Shown here in pieces: positions 9,898-18,890 of a stretch of DNA of 56,491 nucleotides (positions are counted from its first letter, which is position 1; each line of letters starts with the position of its first letter). The position numbers were made by a program, and so were the translations under genes. The stretch is from Rhodospirillales bacterium (GTDB lineage Bacteria; Pseudomonadota; Alphaproteobacteria; Rhodospirillales; Defluviicoccaceae): the NCBI GenBank assembly GCA_007694935.1, contig REES01000066.1, forward strand, positions 1 through 56,491, written 5' to 3'. The notes under the pieces are model-generated. The model did no database searches, was not told the origin of the DNA, and saw nothing but the letters and a program-made list of their open reading frames with translations.

Positions 9898-10794
9898 TTA
9901 CAGCGACTGATCGGCCGGCAATATGCGGTGCCGTTCAGCCTCGCCTTCGACCTCCGGCTGACCGGCCGCTCGGGAAGCGCGTGTTGCCGCGTCCAGCCAG
10001 CGCACCGCGTCCGCCGACGCCCCTTGGGCCGCCGCGCTGCGGCCGGCGCGCAGGTACAGCTGAGCGGCCGCCGCGTCGTTCCCCAGGGACTCCGCCGCCG
10101 CGGCGGCCGTGGCAAGGGCCCGGGCCATGCCGGCGTAATCGCGTTCCTCCCGCCTCAGGTCAGCCGCCGCGAGAGCGGCCGAGAACGCCGAACCGTGATC
10201 GCCGGCGAGGGTCGCCTGCCGGCCGCGCAACTCTTCCAGGTCGGCCACCGGGACCCCGGCCGTCCGATCTGCCAGAAACGCGATGGCTTGGGCCAGTCTC
10301 ACGGTGTCACCATCGTCCGCCGCCACCAAGCCTTGGATGAACCGGGCCCGATCCGTCGTCGCGGCATCGGCAGCCACCGTCCCCACCAAGTGCGCCACGG
10401 CAGCGGCTTCCGTACGCTGCCCCAGCCGGTACAAGGCGGCCGCCTCCACCAACATGAGTTCCGGCAGCACGCTGCCGCCGCGGCGTTCCGCATCACCCCG
10501 GGCCGACCGGGCTGCCGCGAGGGCCGCTTCGGGGCGGCCAAGGCGCAACGCGATCACCGCAAGGTTGTAGCTGATGTCGGCAATGGCCGCCGCGTCGTCC
10601 CGGGCGTAGGCGTGAACCAGCGCGGACTCGGCAAGACGCGCGGCCTGATCGATCTGCCCTTGCTGGAACGCCGCCACCGCCACCCGCTGCGACCGGGCCA
10701 GGACCAGGTCCGGCGGTTCCGGTGACGGCGCACTGCCTCCGCACGCCGCGACCAGCAACGCGGACGCCGCGATGAACGATACGCGCAAGATCAT
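9898..10794 (-). CDS. TPR-containing lipoprotein, last gene of MCE operon
   Basis: A 298-residue predicted lipoprotein. The signal peptide ends in a lipobox ALLVAACGG with the acylated Cys near residue 18. The rest is alanine-rich helix pairs that read as tetratricopeptide-like repeats, for example the segments around FQQGQIDQAARLAESAL and YNLAVIALRLGRPEAALAAA. The start overlaps the MlaD-like stop by 4 bp (ATGA). Function is unknown; context suggests a periplasmic or outer-membrane partner of the MCE protein, analogous to the lipoproteins of other MCE systems. Confidence 0.75.
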   Translation of the reverse strand: MILRVSFIAASALLVAACGGSAPSPEPPDLVLARSQRVAVAAFQQGQIDQAARLAESALVHAYARDDAAAIADISYNLAVIALRLGRPEAALAAARSARGDAERRGGSVLPELMLVEAAALYRLGQRTEAAAVAHLVGTVAADAATTDRARFIQGLVAADDGDTVRLAQAIAFLADRTAGVPVADLEELRGRQATLAGDHGSAFSAALAAADLRREERDYAGMARALATAAAAAESLGNDAAAAQLYLRAGRSAAAQGASADAVRWLDAATRASRAAGQPEVEGEAERHRILPADQSL

Positions 10795-11825
10795 GGCCGC
10801 ACCTCGCCGGCCGGCAGGCGTATCACCTCAGCCTCCCCGGACCCGCCGCCGAACAGCCAGGACCGGCGCAGTTGTGCCAGCAGACGTTCCAGTTCGTAGG
10901 TGGTCTGCTGCGTCTGGATCAGAAGCGCCGGCAGGGCGGTGGTGGAGGCCCGCACGTCCTTTGCGATACCGGGGACGTCGGGACTGGTGCGCTCCAGATC
11001 CTGCATCACCGCCTGCGCCGATGCGAGGATGGCATCGGCACGAGCCAGCAGCTGAGGCAGGCGGCGGAGTTCGGCGCGAACGTCTTCTGCGGTTCCACTC
11101 AGCTCGGCGGTGACGGCGCGGACGTCTCCCAGGATGCCGCCGACCTGCTCCAGGCTCTCTTCCAGTCGGACGACCAAGCGCTCATCGGTGAGGAGTCGGC
11201 CGACAACGCCTTCCCCTTGGGCGATCCGGTCGGATGCGACGGCGACATTGGCAAGAGTGCGTTGCAGGCTGCTGTCCGGTTCCTGCATCTGCTCGGCGAA
11301 GGTGGCCAGCGCCTCGGCTGTGCGTTGCACGTCTTCAAGGATCGGGCGGACCATATCCTGCACCTCCTTGATCAGTTCGCTGACCGTGTCGGTGGCGGCG
11401 CGGTCGGCTTCGGCGCGGATCACCGCGTAGTCCCAGTCGAGCGGCGCGCCGTTGCCGCGGGTGATGTCCAGATAGGCTGCACCGGCGATGCCGAACTGCT
11501 TGCGTATGATCGCCCGGGAGTCGGTGCGCACGAACACCGCCATGCGCTCGTCCAGGACGACTTCGGCGTACAGGGTGTCATCGGGCGAGATGACGACCCG
11601 TTGCACCTCGCCGGCCCGGGTGCCGAGAATCTCCACCGCCGCACCCCGTGACAGCCCGAACGAGCCCTCCGCCGGCAGAACAACCCTGAGCGTGACTCCC
11701 GGTTGAAGCCAGTCGCGCAGAACACCAGCCTGCAACGCGGCGCCGATCAGCAGAAGCGCGGCGACGATGACCAAGGCGCCGACAGCCTCGTTGGCGTAGC
11801 GAAAGCGCCTTGCGGAAGCCATCAT
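10791..11825 (-). CDS. MlaD-type MCE-family protein
   Basis: A 344-residue lipid-transport MCE protein. One N-terminal membrane helix (about residues 13-34) is followed by an MCE domain (about 40-130, with QPGVTLRVVLPAEGSFGLSRGAAVEILGTRAGEV) and a long helical tail to the C-terminus. MCE proteins form hexameric periplasmic rings or tubes that carry phospholipids between membranes. The start ATG overlaps the stop of the upstream MlaF-like gene (ATGA). The first of two adjacent Met codons was taken. In a normal system this protein works with an active MlaFE ABC transporter; here the ATPase looks dead. Confidence 0.88.
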   Translation of the reverse strand: MMASARRFRYANEAVGALVIVAALLLIGAALQAGVLRDWLQPGVTLRVVLPAEGSFGLSRGAAVEILGTRAGEVQRVVISPDDTLYAEVVLDERMAVFVRTDSRAIIRKQFGIAGAAYLDITRGNGAPLDWDYAVIRAEADRAATDTVSELIKEVQDMVRPILEDVQRTAEALATFAEQMQEPDSSLQRTLANVAVASDRIAQGEGVVGRLLTDERLVVRLEESLEQVGGILGDVRAVTAELSGTAEDVRAELRRLPQLLARADAILASAQAVMQDLERTSPDVPGIAKDVRASTTALPALLIQTQQTTYELERLLAQLRRSWLFGGGSGEAEVIRLPAGEVRP

Positions 11826-12547
11826 GGCGTCCTCATCATCGGTGACAACGCACCGCCAGCGAGCCGATACCGCGCCGACAGCGGCAACGAGGTATCCTGC
11901 CACAGCTCCGGATCGGCGGTGAACCACAGAACCGCGCCACCCCGGTCCCGGGCAACCCGGATGGTGTTGACCAGCGCAGCCAAGACGTCCCGCGGCAGGC
12001 CGCGCGACGACTGCTCCAGAATGATCAGGGACGGCCACGAAAGGAAGGCGCGCACCAGGGCAGCGCGCAGGAGGTCGCCTCCATCCAGGTCCTGCGGTGC
12101 GGACACGGGAAGCCCCGGCAACCCGAAACCGCGGGCAAGGTCAGCCGCGTCGCGGGCAAGCTCGCGCTCCGTCCGCCGAGTATGGTGAACGGGCCGCAAC
12201 AACACGTTGTCCAGCACGCTGAGGTACGGCAGCCACGCTCCATCGGTCTGAAACAGCCGACCGATCCGCCCGCGCAACGCGTTGGCCTCATCGGCCGGCG
12301 CCAGCGCCCAGTTCCAGCGCAAGAAGAAAGCCGAGCCCTCCAGTAGATCAGCCAACCCGGAGCAGGCATCCGCGACGGCCAAACCCAGGTCGGCATCGGT
12401 ACAGTTCACCAGCGCCAGATCGCCCGGCCCCAGGCTCAGGTCGATGGGCGTTGTGATCCCGTGCTCCCCCAGATCGATCCGAGCCTGCTGCAGCAACACG
12501 GTTGCCGCACCGGCCGCATCCACCCCGTCCGGCTCAGTCGGAGCCAT
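11822..12547 (-). CDS. degenerate MlaF-like ABC ATPase homologue (catalytic motifs lost)
   Basis: A 241-residue protein with the overall layout of MlaF-type ABC ATPases: beta-rich start, Q-loop GRLFQTDGAWLPYLSVLDN with Q100, and the helical subdomain after it. The catalytic motifs are replaced. The Walker A loop position reads NCTDADLGL (48-56) with no GKS/T. The signature LSGG reads LDGGD (154-158). Walker B reads LIILEQS (174-180), so the Asp-Glu pair is Glu-Gln. The H-loop His is Ala211 in WFTADPE. It therefore probably cannot hydrolyse ATP. The reading frame is intact and coupled to both neighbours, which argues for retention rather than decay. Confidence 0.8.
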   Translation of the reverse strand: MAPTEPDGVDAAGAATVLLQQARIDLGEHGITTPIDLSLGPGDLALVNCTDADLGLAVADACSGLADLLEGSAFFLRWNWALAPADEANALRGRIGRLFQTDGAWLPYLSVLDNVLLRPVHHTRRTERELARDAADLARGFGLPGLPVSAPQDLDGGDLLRAALVRAFLSWPSLIILEQSSRGLPRDVLAALVNTIRVARDRGGAVLWFTADPELWQDTSLPLSARYRLAGGALSPMMRTP

Positions 12548-12548
12548 G

Positions 12549-13403
12549 TCAGAACACCAAGCCCACCAGGCCGGAGACCAGCAGTATGGCCAGAATCGAA
12601 TGCACAAATCCCGTGGGCACAAGGGTATTGACGTCGCGTGCGGCCGTCGGAGATGCCAGCGGCGCCATCGTCGAGACGATGCCGATGACCCCGCCGATCA
12701 GGGTGGACTTCAGGACCAGCACCACCGCATCGAGCGTGGCGAGATTGCCCAGGCTGTGGTCGAGAAACTGCCACAGGGAGAACGCCACGGCATCGAGGGC
12801 GCGTGCCAGCACAAACCCGGACAACAGGCTTACCGCGACGAAGATGATCGCGAGGCACACGGATGACAGCGCCAGCCCCACCACCCGGGGCACCACGAGC
12901 GTCAGGAACGGATCCACCCCCTGGGCGTCCAGCATATGATACGCCCCGCCCACACGGATCGCAGCCAGTTCCATGAGCACGGCCGAGCCGCTGCGGCCGA
13001 TCAGGATGAGCCCCACCAACAACGGGCCAATGTCCCGCACGATCAGCGGCACCACGACGCGGCCAACTTGGTCGCGCTGACCCAAGATACCTTCCCAGTA
13101 CAGCGCCTGGAACACCGCGGCAAACCCGACCAGGATGGCGACGACGACAATCGTCGCGAGGCTGCCGATCCCGGCAAGCTGCATGGTTCGCATGAACTCG
13201 CGACGAACCGGACGGCGCCAAGTCAGTGGGCGGCAGGCCTGGACCACCACACCGACGGCGACGCCGGCAAATGCGGCCAGCCATCGGCTTGCGGCGATGA
13301 CCGCCTTGCCGAGGCCGACGAGACCGCGGTGCACCATATGCCGGGGTCGGTCGCCGGCGGCCGGGTCCCGGGCCACGCCGGCATCGCTGCCCGAGGTTGT
13401 CAC
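12549..13403 (-). CDS. MlaE-type ABC transporter permease
   Basis: A 284-residue membrane permease of the MlaE family. It has the family core: an N-terminal amphipathic segment, then about five membrane helices, with the ILIGRSGSAVLMELAAIR loop that contacts the ATPase and the MLDAQGVDPFLTLVVPRVV segment. In Mla systems the MlaE dimer sits under the MCE ring and moves phospholipids. It starts with GTG overlapping the stop of the sensor gene (GTGA), and the MlaF-like gene follows after one base. The coupling region is retained even though the partner ATPase lacks its catalytic residues. Confidence 0.9.
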   Translation of the reverse strand: MTTSGSDAGVARDPAAGDRPRHMVHRGLVGLGKAVIAASRWLAAFAGVAVGVVVQACRPLTWRRPVRREFMRTMQLAGIGSLATIVVVAILVGFAAVFQALYWEGILGQRDQVGRVVVPLIVRDIGPLLVGLILIGRSGSAVLMELAAIRVGGAYHMLDAQGVDPFLTLVVPRVVGLALSSVCLAIIFVAVSLLSGFVLARALDAVAFSLWQFLDHSLGNLATLDAVVLVLKSTLIGGVIGIVSTMAPLASPTAARDVNTLVPTGFVHSILAILLVSGLVGLVF

Positions 13404-15820
13404 GATCGCCTCGACAGCACGTAAATCGGCGTCTCCCCCAGACCTTCGATGTAGAACGCGCCCCGCGCCCGGAACACGAACTGGTTTCGCAGCGTCACGA
13501 AGGTGGCGTGGGAGACCACGGTTGAGCCGTGGGTCGCGGCCATGACCAGGTCCCCGGCCAGTTGGACCGGTCCGCCCCAGAGGTTGAACAGTCGGTCATC
13601 CGCATCCAGGTCGGCACCGAACGCGGTGCCGGTGTCCATGGCGAAACGATCGTCCGGCGGCAGCGTCACCGCTGTCGACACTTTTGCGCAGGCATCCCGC
13701 AACGCCAGGGCGAGGTCGGCCAAGCTGCCCGCCGCACCGCCCTCGGCGCCATCCGAACCATCGACATCGAAGCCGGCAGCGATCATCCGGGTCCCGGCCA
13801 CTTTCAGGTAGGGTACATTCAGGCGCCGTGCTTCCGCCTGCGCGACCCGGCTAAGGTGTTGCAGCACGGTCGATCCGAGGCCGTCGTCGATGCGCTGGGC
13901 CAGCGCAGCGGCGCTGCCGAACTGGGCGACCAGAACGGTGACGGCGCGGACGGCCAGCACGGCGCCGTCCTGGTCTTCCGCCTGTTTCTGGACCTGCGCG
14001 TCCCGCACACGGCGCCGGTCCAGCAGCAGCGCCGTCTCCCGCATCGCCTCGGGCGAAGCCAAGGGGCCCGCCACGGCATCAACGGCCGAGCCGCTCGACT
14101 CACCGGCGGCACCGGTGGCTTGCAGCGCTTCGGATGCCGGCACGGACCGGGGCAGGCGGCCCCAACGGGGTGCCAGCAGGCCGGCGACAGCCTCGATAAA
14201 CAACAGGGCGCCTCCCACGCCGCTGCCGGCGTCGGCTCGATCCTCGATCAAGAAAGCCCCCGCGAGTTCGCCCGAGCGCACGATCGGGACCGCCAGGAAC
14301 GACCGGATACCGAACTTGCCGAGATACGGGCGGACCAGCTCGCGGGTCCGGTCATCGCGCGCCACATCCGGGACGTCGACGCTTTGCCCCTGTTCCAGTG
14401 CGTCCAGCAGGGCGGCAAGGTGCCGTCGGGACAGTACGGTATCGGCAGTGTGCCCATGATACTGTCGGTCGTAGTTGTCTTTGAGCACCAACGTTTCGTC
14501 CTCGGCCACCCATCGCCACAAGCCGACCCGGCGGGCTCCAACGGCGTTGGCAACTGTTTCGGTGATACGCGCCGCCGCCGATTCGGCATCGACGTCCCAG
14601 TCCCCAATCGCCACTGCGATATCGGCGAAGGCTTGGCTGTGCCGCTCCAGCGTCTCTTGGCGCTGGCGCAGGAACGCCGCATTGCGGTCGGCGCGGAGCC
14701 CCTGCCGGACCAGGGCTACAGCCAGGACCAGGGTCAGGGCGACCACTCCAGCCGACATCATGGCCGTTTCGCGCGTATTGCGGGCCACGAAGCCAATGAT
14801 GTCCGTTTCCGGCACGACCACCAGGACCCACCAATCCTCAATACCCCCGACTTGCAGGGCCGAAACCATCATGATGTGGTTGTCGCCGCCAATCTCGATT
14901 TCGTGCCGCCCGTAGCGGTCGATGCGAAACTGATTGAAGGCGCGGGTAAGCACAGGATCGCCGAGATCGTCCAGACGCGCCGGCACCGGCTGTCCCGCCG
15001 TGTCCTTCAGCATGCGGGCGGGGTCCGGAAAGGCCACCAGCAACCCCTCGCCCTGCACGATCATGACCTCGCCACGTGCGCCGACGTCCAGGCCCGCAAG
15101 GAAGTGGCTCACGTCCTCGAGGGTGATGTCGATGCCGAAGACGGTCCGGAGCGATCCGTCCTCGGCAAACACCGGGACTGAGACGGTGATACCCGGCTGG
15201 CGACTGGCGAAGAAGACGTAGACATCGGACCAATGGAGACCGCGGGCGGCCACTGCACCCTGGAACCAGGGACGGATGGTGGGGTCAAAGCCGTCGTCGG
15301 GATCGTCCCCCAATTGGACGACGGCACCATCCACGTCCCGGTAGATCCGGAAGGCGCGACGAGTCCCGTTTGAGTGCTCGATCACCCGCGTGTGCACGGC
15401 GCCATCGGGCTGCTTGTAGTAGATCAGAACGTCGCCATCCGGTCCGGCAACGATGAAGTTGAGCAGTTGCCGATACTGCCGCAGCAGCAGAAGCGCCAGC
15501 CGATCGGTCTCCGCCCGACCGGCACCGATGGGGTCCGGGTCCAGCAGTTCCCCGGCCAAAAAAACGCCTGCGGCGGCCGGGCTCAGGAACTGGCTCACCT
15601 CGGTGCCGATGCGATGATTGAGGCCGTCCAGCACCTCCTCCAACAGGTTCAGCGCGTCGCGCCGGTTGCTGCCGTAGGACTGAACGATCACCGCAATCAG
15701 GCCGCCGACCACCAGCACGGCGCAGGCAAGCGGCAGCACGATCCCGAACAACCGCCGTCGCCGGAGGCGCCGTGCCGCCGCCAGATCCGTGCCGAGATCA
15801 ACGAGTTCCGTTGCCTGCAC
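13400..15820 (-). CDS. Cache-GAF membrane sensor with degenerate class III cyclase domain
   Basis: An 806-residue sensor leading the MCE operon. Membrane helices at about 24-46 and 353-373 enclose a periplasmic double-Cache ligand-binding domain (about 50-350, with PTIRPWFQGA and GITVSVPVFAEDGS). A cytoplasmic GAF domain follows (about 395-550), then a low-complexity linker and a class III adenylyl/guanylyl cyclase homology domain (about 620-800). The cyclase domain keeps the fold, for example FNLWGGPVQLAG and ARGAFYIEGLGETPIYVL. The metal-binding Asp residues are replaced by Q633 and T677, and the transition-state Asn and Arg by Q753 and D757. It is therefore probably a signalling scaffold rather than a cyclase. 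Its stop overlaps the mlaE-like start. Confidence 0.75.
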   Translation of the reverse strand: MQATELVDLGTDLAAARRLRRRRLFGIVLPLACAVLVVGGLIAVIVQSYGSNRRDALNLLEEVLDGLNHRIGTEVSQFLSPAAAGVFLAGELLDPDPIGAGRAETDRLALLLLRQYRQLLNFIVAGPDGDVLIYYKQPDGAVHTRVIEHSNGTRRAFRIYRDVDGAVVQLGDDPDDGFDPTIRPWFQGAVAARGLHWSDVYVFFASRQPGITVSVPVFAEDGSLRTVFGIDITLEDVSHFLAGLDVGARGEVMIVQGEGLLVAFPDPARMLKDTAGQPVPARLDDLGDPVLTRAFNQFRIDRYGRHEIEIGGDNHIMMVSALQVGGIEDWWVLVVVPETDIIGFVARNTRETAMMSAGVVALTLVLAVALVRQGLRADRNAAFLRQRQETLERHSQAFADIAVAIGDWDVDAESAAARITETVANAVGARRVGLWRWVAEDETLVLKDNYDRQYHGHTADTVLSRRHLAALLDALEQGQSVDVPDVARDDRTRELVRPYLGKFGIRSFLAVPIVRSGELAGAFLIEDRADAGSGVGGALLFIEAVAGLLAPRWGRLPRSVPASEALQATGAAGESSGSAVDAVAGPLASPEAMRETALLLDRRRVRDAQVQKQAEDQDGAVLAVRAVTVLVAQFGSAAALAQRIDDGLGSTVLQHLSRVAQAEARRLNVPYLKVAGTRMIAAGFDVDGSDGAEGGAAGSLADLALALRDACAKVSTAVTLPPDDRFAMDTGTAFGADLDADDRLFNLWGGPVQLAGDLVMAATHGSTVVSHATFVTLRNQFVFRARGAFYIEGLGETPIYVLSRRS

Positions 15821-16013
15821 GGCGGTCTCCTCCGGGCGGCACGGCCCCTTGACCGGCCTGCCCCAGTAGTTTCGGCGGTATCATATCCGGCGCCATAACG
15901 CCGCTCCAGCGCGGTGCGACGCCGGCTTGGAACCGGCGCCCGTCGTCGCGACGCGTCTCAGGTCACCCAGACCGGGCCACTGCGAGCCTTGAGCTACGCA
16001 GCACAACATCCCG

Positions 16014-16440
16014 ATGACCGCCAAGTTCGTTGTCGACAATCTGTTCAAGATCTTCGGGCCGAACCCGGATGAAGCCATGCGGCTGATGAAAAAAGCGGGC
16101 CCAGACAAAGACGAAATCTATGCCCGCACCGGCAGCACCGTCGGCATGCGGGACCCCAGTTTCACCGCACGTACCGGCGACGGGTTCAGCCCCGGCACTC
16201 TGTATAGACCCCAAAGGCAGCCTGGGCGGTGCCGAGCGCGTGCATGTCATTGCCCGCAAAGGGTTTGGCCAAGACCATCCGGAGGTGTTGGGTTTCCTCG
16301 CCCGCCTGCACCTGCCGCTGGACGAGCTTCAGGAAGCGATGTACGAGGCGACCCAGACTTCCTACGAGGAGGCCGCCGCCGCCTATATCGAGAACAACCC
16401 GGCCCGCATCGAGTACTGGGTCAGCGGCGAAATCCAGTAA
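16014..16440 (+). pseudogene. proV-proX deletion remnant (glycine betaine ABC transporter)
   Basis: From 16014 one frame encodes the first 50 or so residues of a ProV/OpuAA ATPase (KFVVDNLFKIFGPNPDEAMRLM, then DEIYARTGSTVGMRD). It loses homology around 16165, before the Walker A motif. In another frame from about 16204 to the stop at 16440 lies the C-terminal 78 residues of a ProX/OpuAC substrate-binding protein (DPKGSLGGAERVHVIARKGF to IEYWVSGEIQ). All of proW, most of proV and most of proX are missing, so an internal deletion removed the centre of a proVWX operon. The last 20 bp overlap the 3' end of the dsbD-like gene. Confidence 0.82.
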
Positions 16441-18643
16441 CGGCGTCCGCGCCAGCGATCGGATCGCCCGGGGCTGGCTCCTGGGCGGCCGGTCCGTTAT
16501 CCCCTGGACCGGCTGCCACCGTGTCCGCCCGGGCCCGGTCGAGCCCACCCCGCACCGCCTCTACGGTCAGCAGTTCGGGCAGCGCTGCGCCGTCCGGCAG
16601 AGCAGGTCCGAATACCGCATCAAACGGAATGCCATAGCGGCCGAAGCGGGCGAGAAACCGGGCAATATCGTCGTTCGGCCGGGTCCAGTCGCCACGCATG
16701 GCAACCACCTCGTCCTGTGCCAGCCACGCCCGCACGTCCCGGCTGTTCAGCACCAGCGTCTCATTGACCTTGCAGGTGATGCACCAGTCGGCGGTGACGT
16801 TGACGTAGACCACTTGCCCGGCGGCAACATGGGCGGCGATCGCCGCCTCGTCCAGCGGCTGCCAGGCGGCATCGGCCGCGGCGGCGGCGTCACTTGCGAA
16901 CCGGGCCGGGACCAGGAAGGCGACCGCCGCGAGACCGATCGCGGCCGCGGCCGCGCCGCGCCGGCCCCAGGGACGCCCCATCCGCGTTGCACCACCGACG
17001 GCAAGTACGGCAGCCGCAGCCACCAGTCCGACCACCGCCGCGGCAACCACGCCAACCTGGGCCGCCAGCACCGAAAGCAGCCATACCGCCGTGCCGGCCA
17101 GGGCAAAGCCGAGCACCCGGCGCAGTATGATCATCCACCGTCCCGGCCGCGGCAGGCTGGTGGCCAGGCGCGGAAACGCCGCCACGGCCAGGTAGGGCAG
17201 CGCCAAGCCGATCCCGACCGCGGTGAGCACGGCGAAGATCTCGAACGTCCCTTGCGCCAGCGCAAAGCCGACGGCCGTACCGAGAAACGGCGCCGAGCAG
17301 GGCGTCGCCAGCAGCGTCGCCAAAGCGCCGGTGAGAAAATGGCCGCCGAGGCCCTGTCCATGTCCCAGTCGGGCTCCGGCATCGGCGATGGCGCCCGGCA
17401 GACGCACCGCGAACACCCCCCACAGGTTGCCGGCGAACAGGCTCACCACCAGGGTCATGGTGATCAGGAACCACGGCTGCTGGAACTGGATGCCCCAGCC
17501 GATCACCGCGCCGCCGGCCTTCAGCGCGGCCAGAGCCCCGGCCAGCACCAGGAACGAGAACACGATCCCCGCCGCGGCAGCAAGGAAACCGAGGCGCACC
17601 GGGCGCGCCGGCCCGCCGCCGTGGCCCACCACCGACAGGAGCTTGATCGACAGAACCGGCAGCACGCACGGCATCAGGTTGAGGATCAGGCCGCCGACCA
17701 CGGCGAGGCCCAGTACGGCGATCCACGACAGCGGCAGGGTTGTCCCGGTGGCGAGGCCGCCGACCTCCGCCTCTGCCACGGTGAACCGACCCTCCATGGC
17801 CCGTTCGCCGTCCACCAGGGTGACCGTGACCGCAGCCCCGGCGAGGGACGGCGCCACCGCACCGGCCTCGCCGGCCGGGATGGTGAAGACGGCACCATGC
17901 CCGTCATCGGTCAAGCGCACCCGAGGTTTGGCGAAGATCGGCTGATCCGGGCTTTCGATGAACACGTCGGGCTCGCCGAACGGCGCCCCGGTGGAGCCGG
18001 CGCGGACCACCAGGGCCGCCCCCTCACGCTCCCGGCCAAAGGCGATCGAGTCGATGGTGAGGCCGACGTCGTCGCCGGATCCCGGGACGCGGTTCTGATA
18101 GCGCCCGATCAGGTGGGCGAACGCGCTCGGCGCCGCGGGCCCGGGCGGCACCGTCAGCGACAGCTCCGCCGTCTGAGGGATGCAGATATCCTCGCAAATG
18201 AGGTAGTGGACGGTCGCCCGCACGGACATCGGAGCGTCCGGGCGTGCAGGACGCGCGGTCACCGGCAGCACCACCTCGCCCTCGTAACCCAGGGTTTCCA
18301 GTCCGAGCAGGGTGTATCGTCGCGGCGCCGGCCAAGCGAACTCCGCCGCCGCAAGATTTTCCGACGCCGACCAGTCGGCATCGGCCGGCAGGCCGGCGTC
18401 ACCGGGTGAGCGCCAGTAGGTCTTCCAGCCATCGGCCAGGCGGATGTGCAGGCCGAGCGGCACGCGATCGCCGTCCCCCAGCGCCGTGGTCGCCGCCACC
18501 AGCCGGACCGCCGAATAGTCCAGGTGAACCCACTCCGACGCGGCCGGATCAGACGTTGCGGCACGCGCCGGCAGAGTGCCGACCGCGAGCGCAATGCCCA
18601 CAGCCACAAGCAGCCAAGCCGCAATCCACCGGCCGAGGATCAT
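16421..18643 (-). CDS. DsbD/ScsB-type protein-disulfide reductase
   Basis: A 740-residue membrane reductase that carries electrons from cytoplasmic thioredoxin to the periplasm. A signal peptide (about residues 1-29) leads into a periplasmic DsbD-alpha-like domain with the pair CEDIC. Then come eight or so membrane helices with the redox cysteines in LMPCVLPVLS and ATPCSAPFLG, and a C-terminal thioredoxin domain with the active site DWCITCK. Length and the CEDIC pair fit the ScsB/DsbD branch. The start at 18643 begins the signal peptide directly and has GAGGG upstream; an in-frame ATG at 18706 is an alternative. Its 3' end overlaps the proX remnant. Confidence 0.9.
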   Translation of the reverse strand: MILGRWIAAWLLVAVGIALAVGTLPARAATSDPAASEWVHLDYSAVRLVAATTALGDGDRVPLGLHIRLADGWKTYWRSPGDAGLPADADWSASENLAAAEFAWPAPRRYTLLGLETLGYEGEVVLPVTARPARPDAPMSVRATVHYLICEDICIPQTAELSLTVPPGPAAPSAFAHLIGRYQNRVPGSGDDVGLTIDSIAFGREREGAALVVRAGSTGAPFGEPDVFIESPDQPIFAKPRVRLTDDGHGAVFTIPAGEAGAVAPSLAGAAVTVTLVDGERAMEGRFTVAEAEVGGLATGTTLPLSWIAVLGLAVVGGLILNLMPCVLPVLSIKLLSVVGHGGGPARPVRLGFLAAAAGIVFSFLVLAGALAALKAGGAVIGWGIQFQQPWFLITMTLVVSLFAGNLWGVFAVRLPGAIADAGARLGHGQGLGGHFLTGALATLLATPCSAPFLGTAVGFALAQGTFEIFAVLTAVGIGLALPYLAVAAFPRLATSLPRPGRWMIILRRVLGFALAGTAVWLLSVLAAQVGVVAAAVVGLVAAAAVLAVGGATRMGRPWGRRGAAAAAIGLAAVAFLVPARFASDAAAAADAAWQPLDEAAIAAHVAAGQVVYVNVTADWCITCKVNETLVLNSRDVRAWLAQDEVVAMRGDWTRPNDDIARFLARFGRYGIPFDAVFGPALPDGAALPELLTVEAVRGGLDRARADTVAAGPGDNGPAAQEPAPGDPIAGADAVTGFRR

Positions 18644-18748
18644 CCCTTGACCATCCCTCACCCCCGTCGCCAGAAACCCTGCAAGCCGACGTCTGGCAAG
18701 CCTCATGAGGACGGAACGACGCCCGCAGGCCTCGCCGGCACCGTCAGT

Positions 18749-18777
18749 GATATAGGGCGCCCCCGACGTTGGGCGAA
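18749..18777 (-). promoter_or_regulatory. possible promoter for the dsbD-like gene
   Basis: On the minus strand TTCGCC (18777-18772) is followed after 17 nt by TATATC (18754-18749), a good -10. The -35 is weak, so this is tentative. Confidence 0.3.
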
Positions 18778-18890
18778 CCCACTCACGGCAAGGTGAGCGG
18801 GCGAGGGGTGCTTTCATACCCGGGGCGCCTGTGGCACAATCCTGTCAAGTGCAGCAAGGAAAACCCATTGCCGATGGACCTGGGGTGACG

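Noticed and set aside
13529-15181. 550-codon plus-strand frame opposite the sensor gene
   Set aside because: It has His/Gln/Arg-rich composition and no domain, while the minus-strand sensor has clear Cache, GAF and cyclase-like segments.
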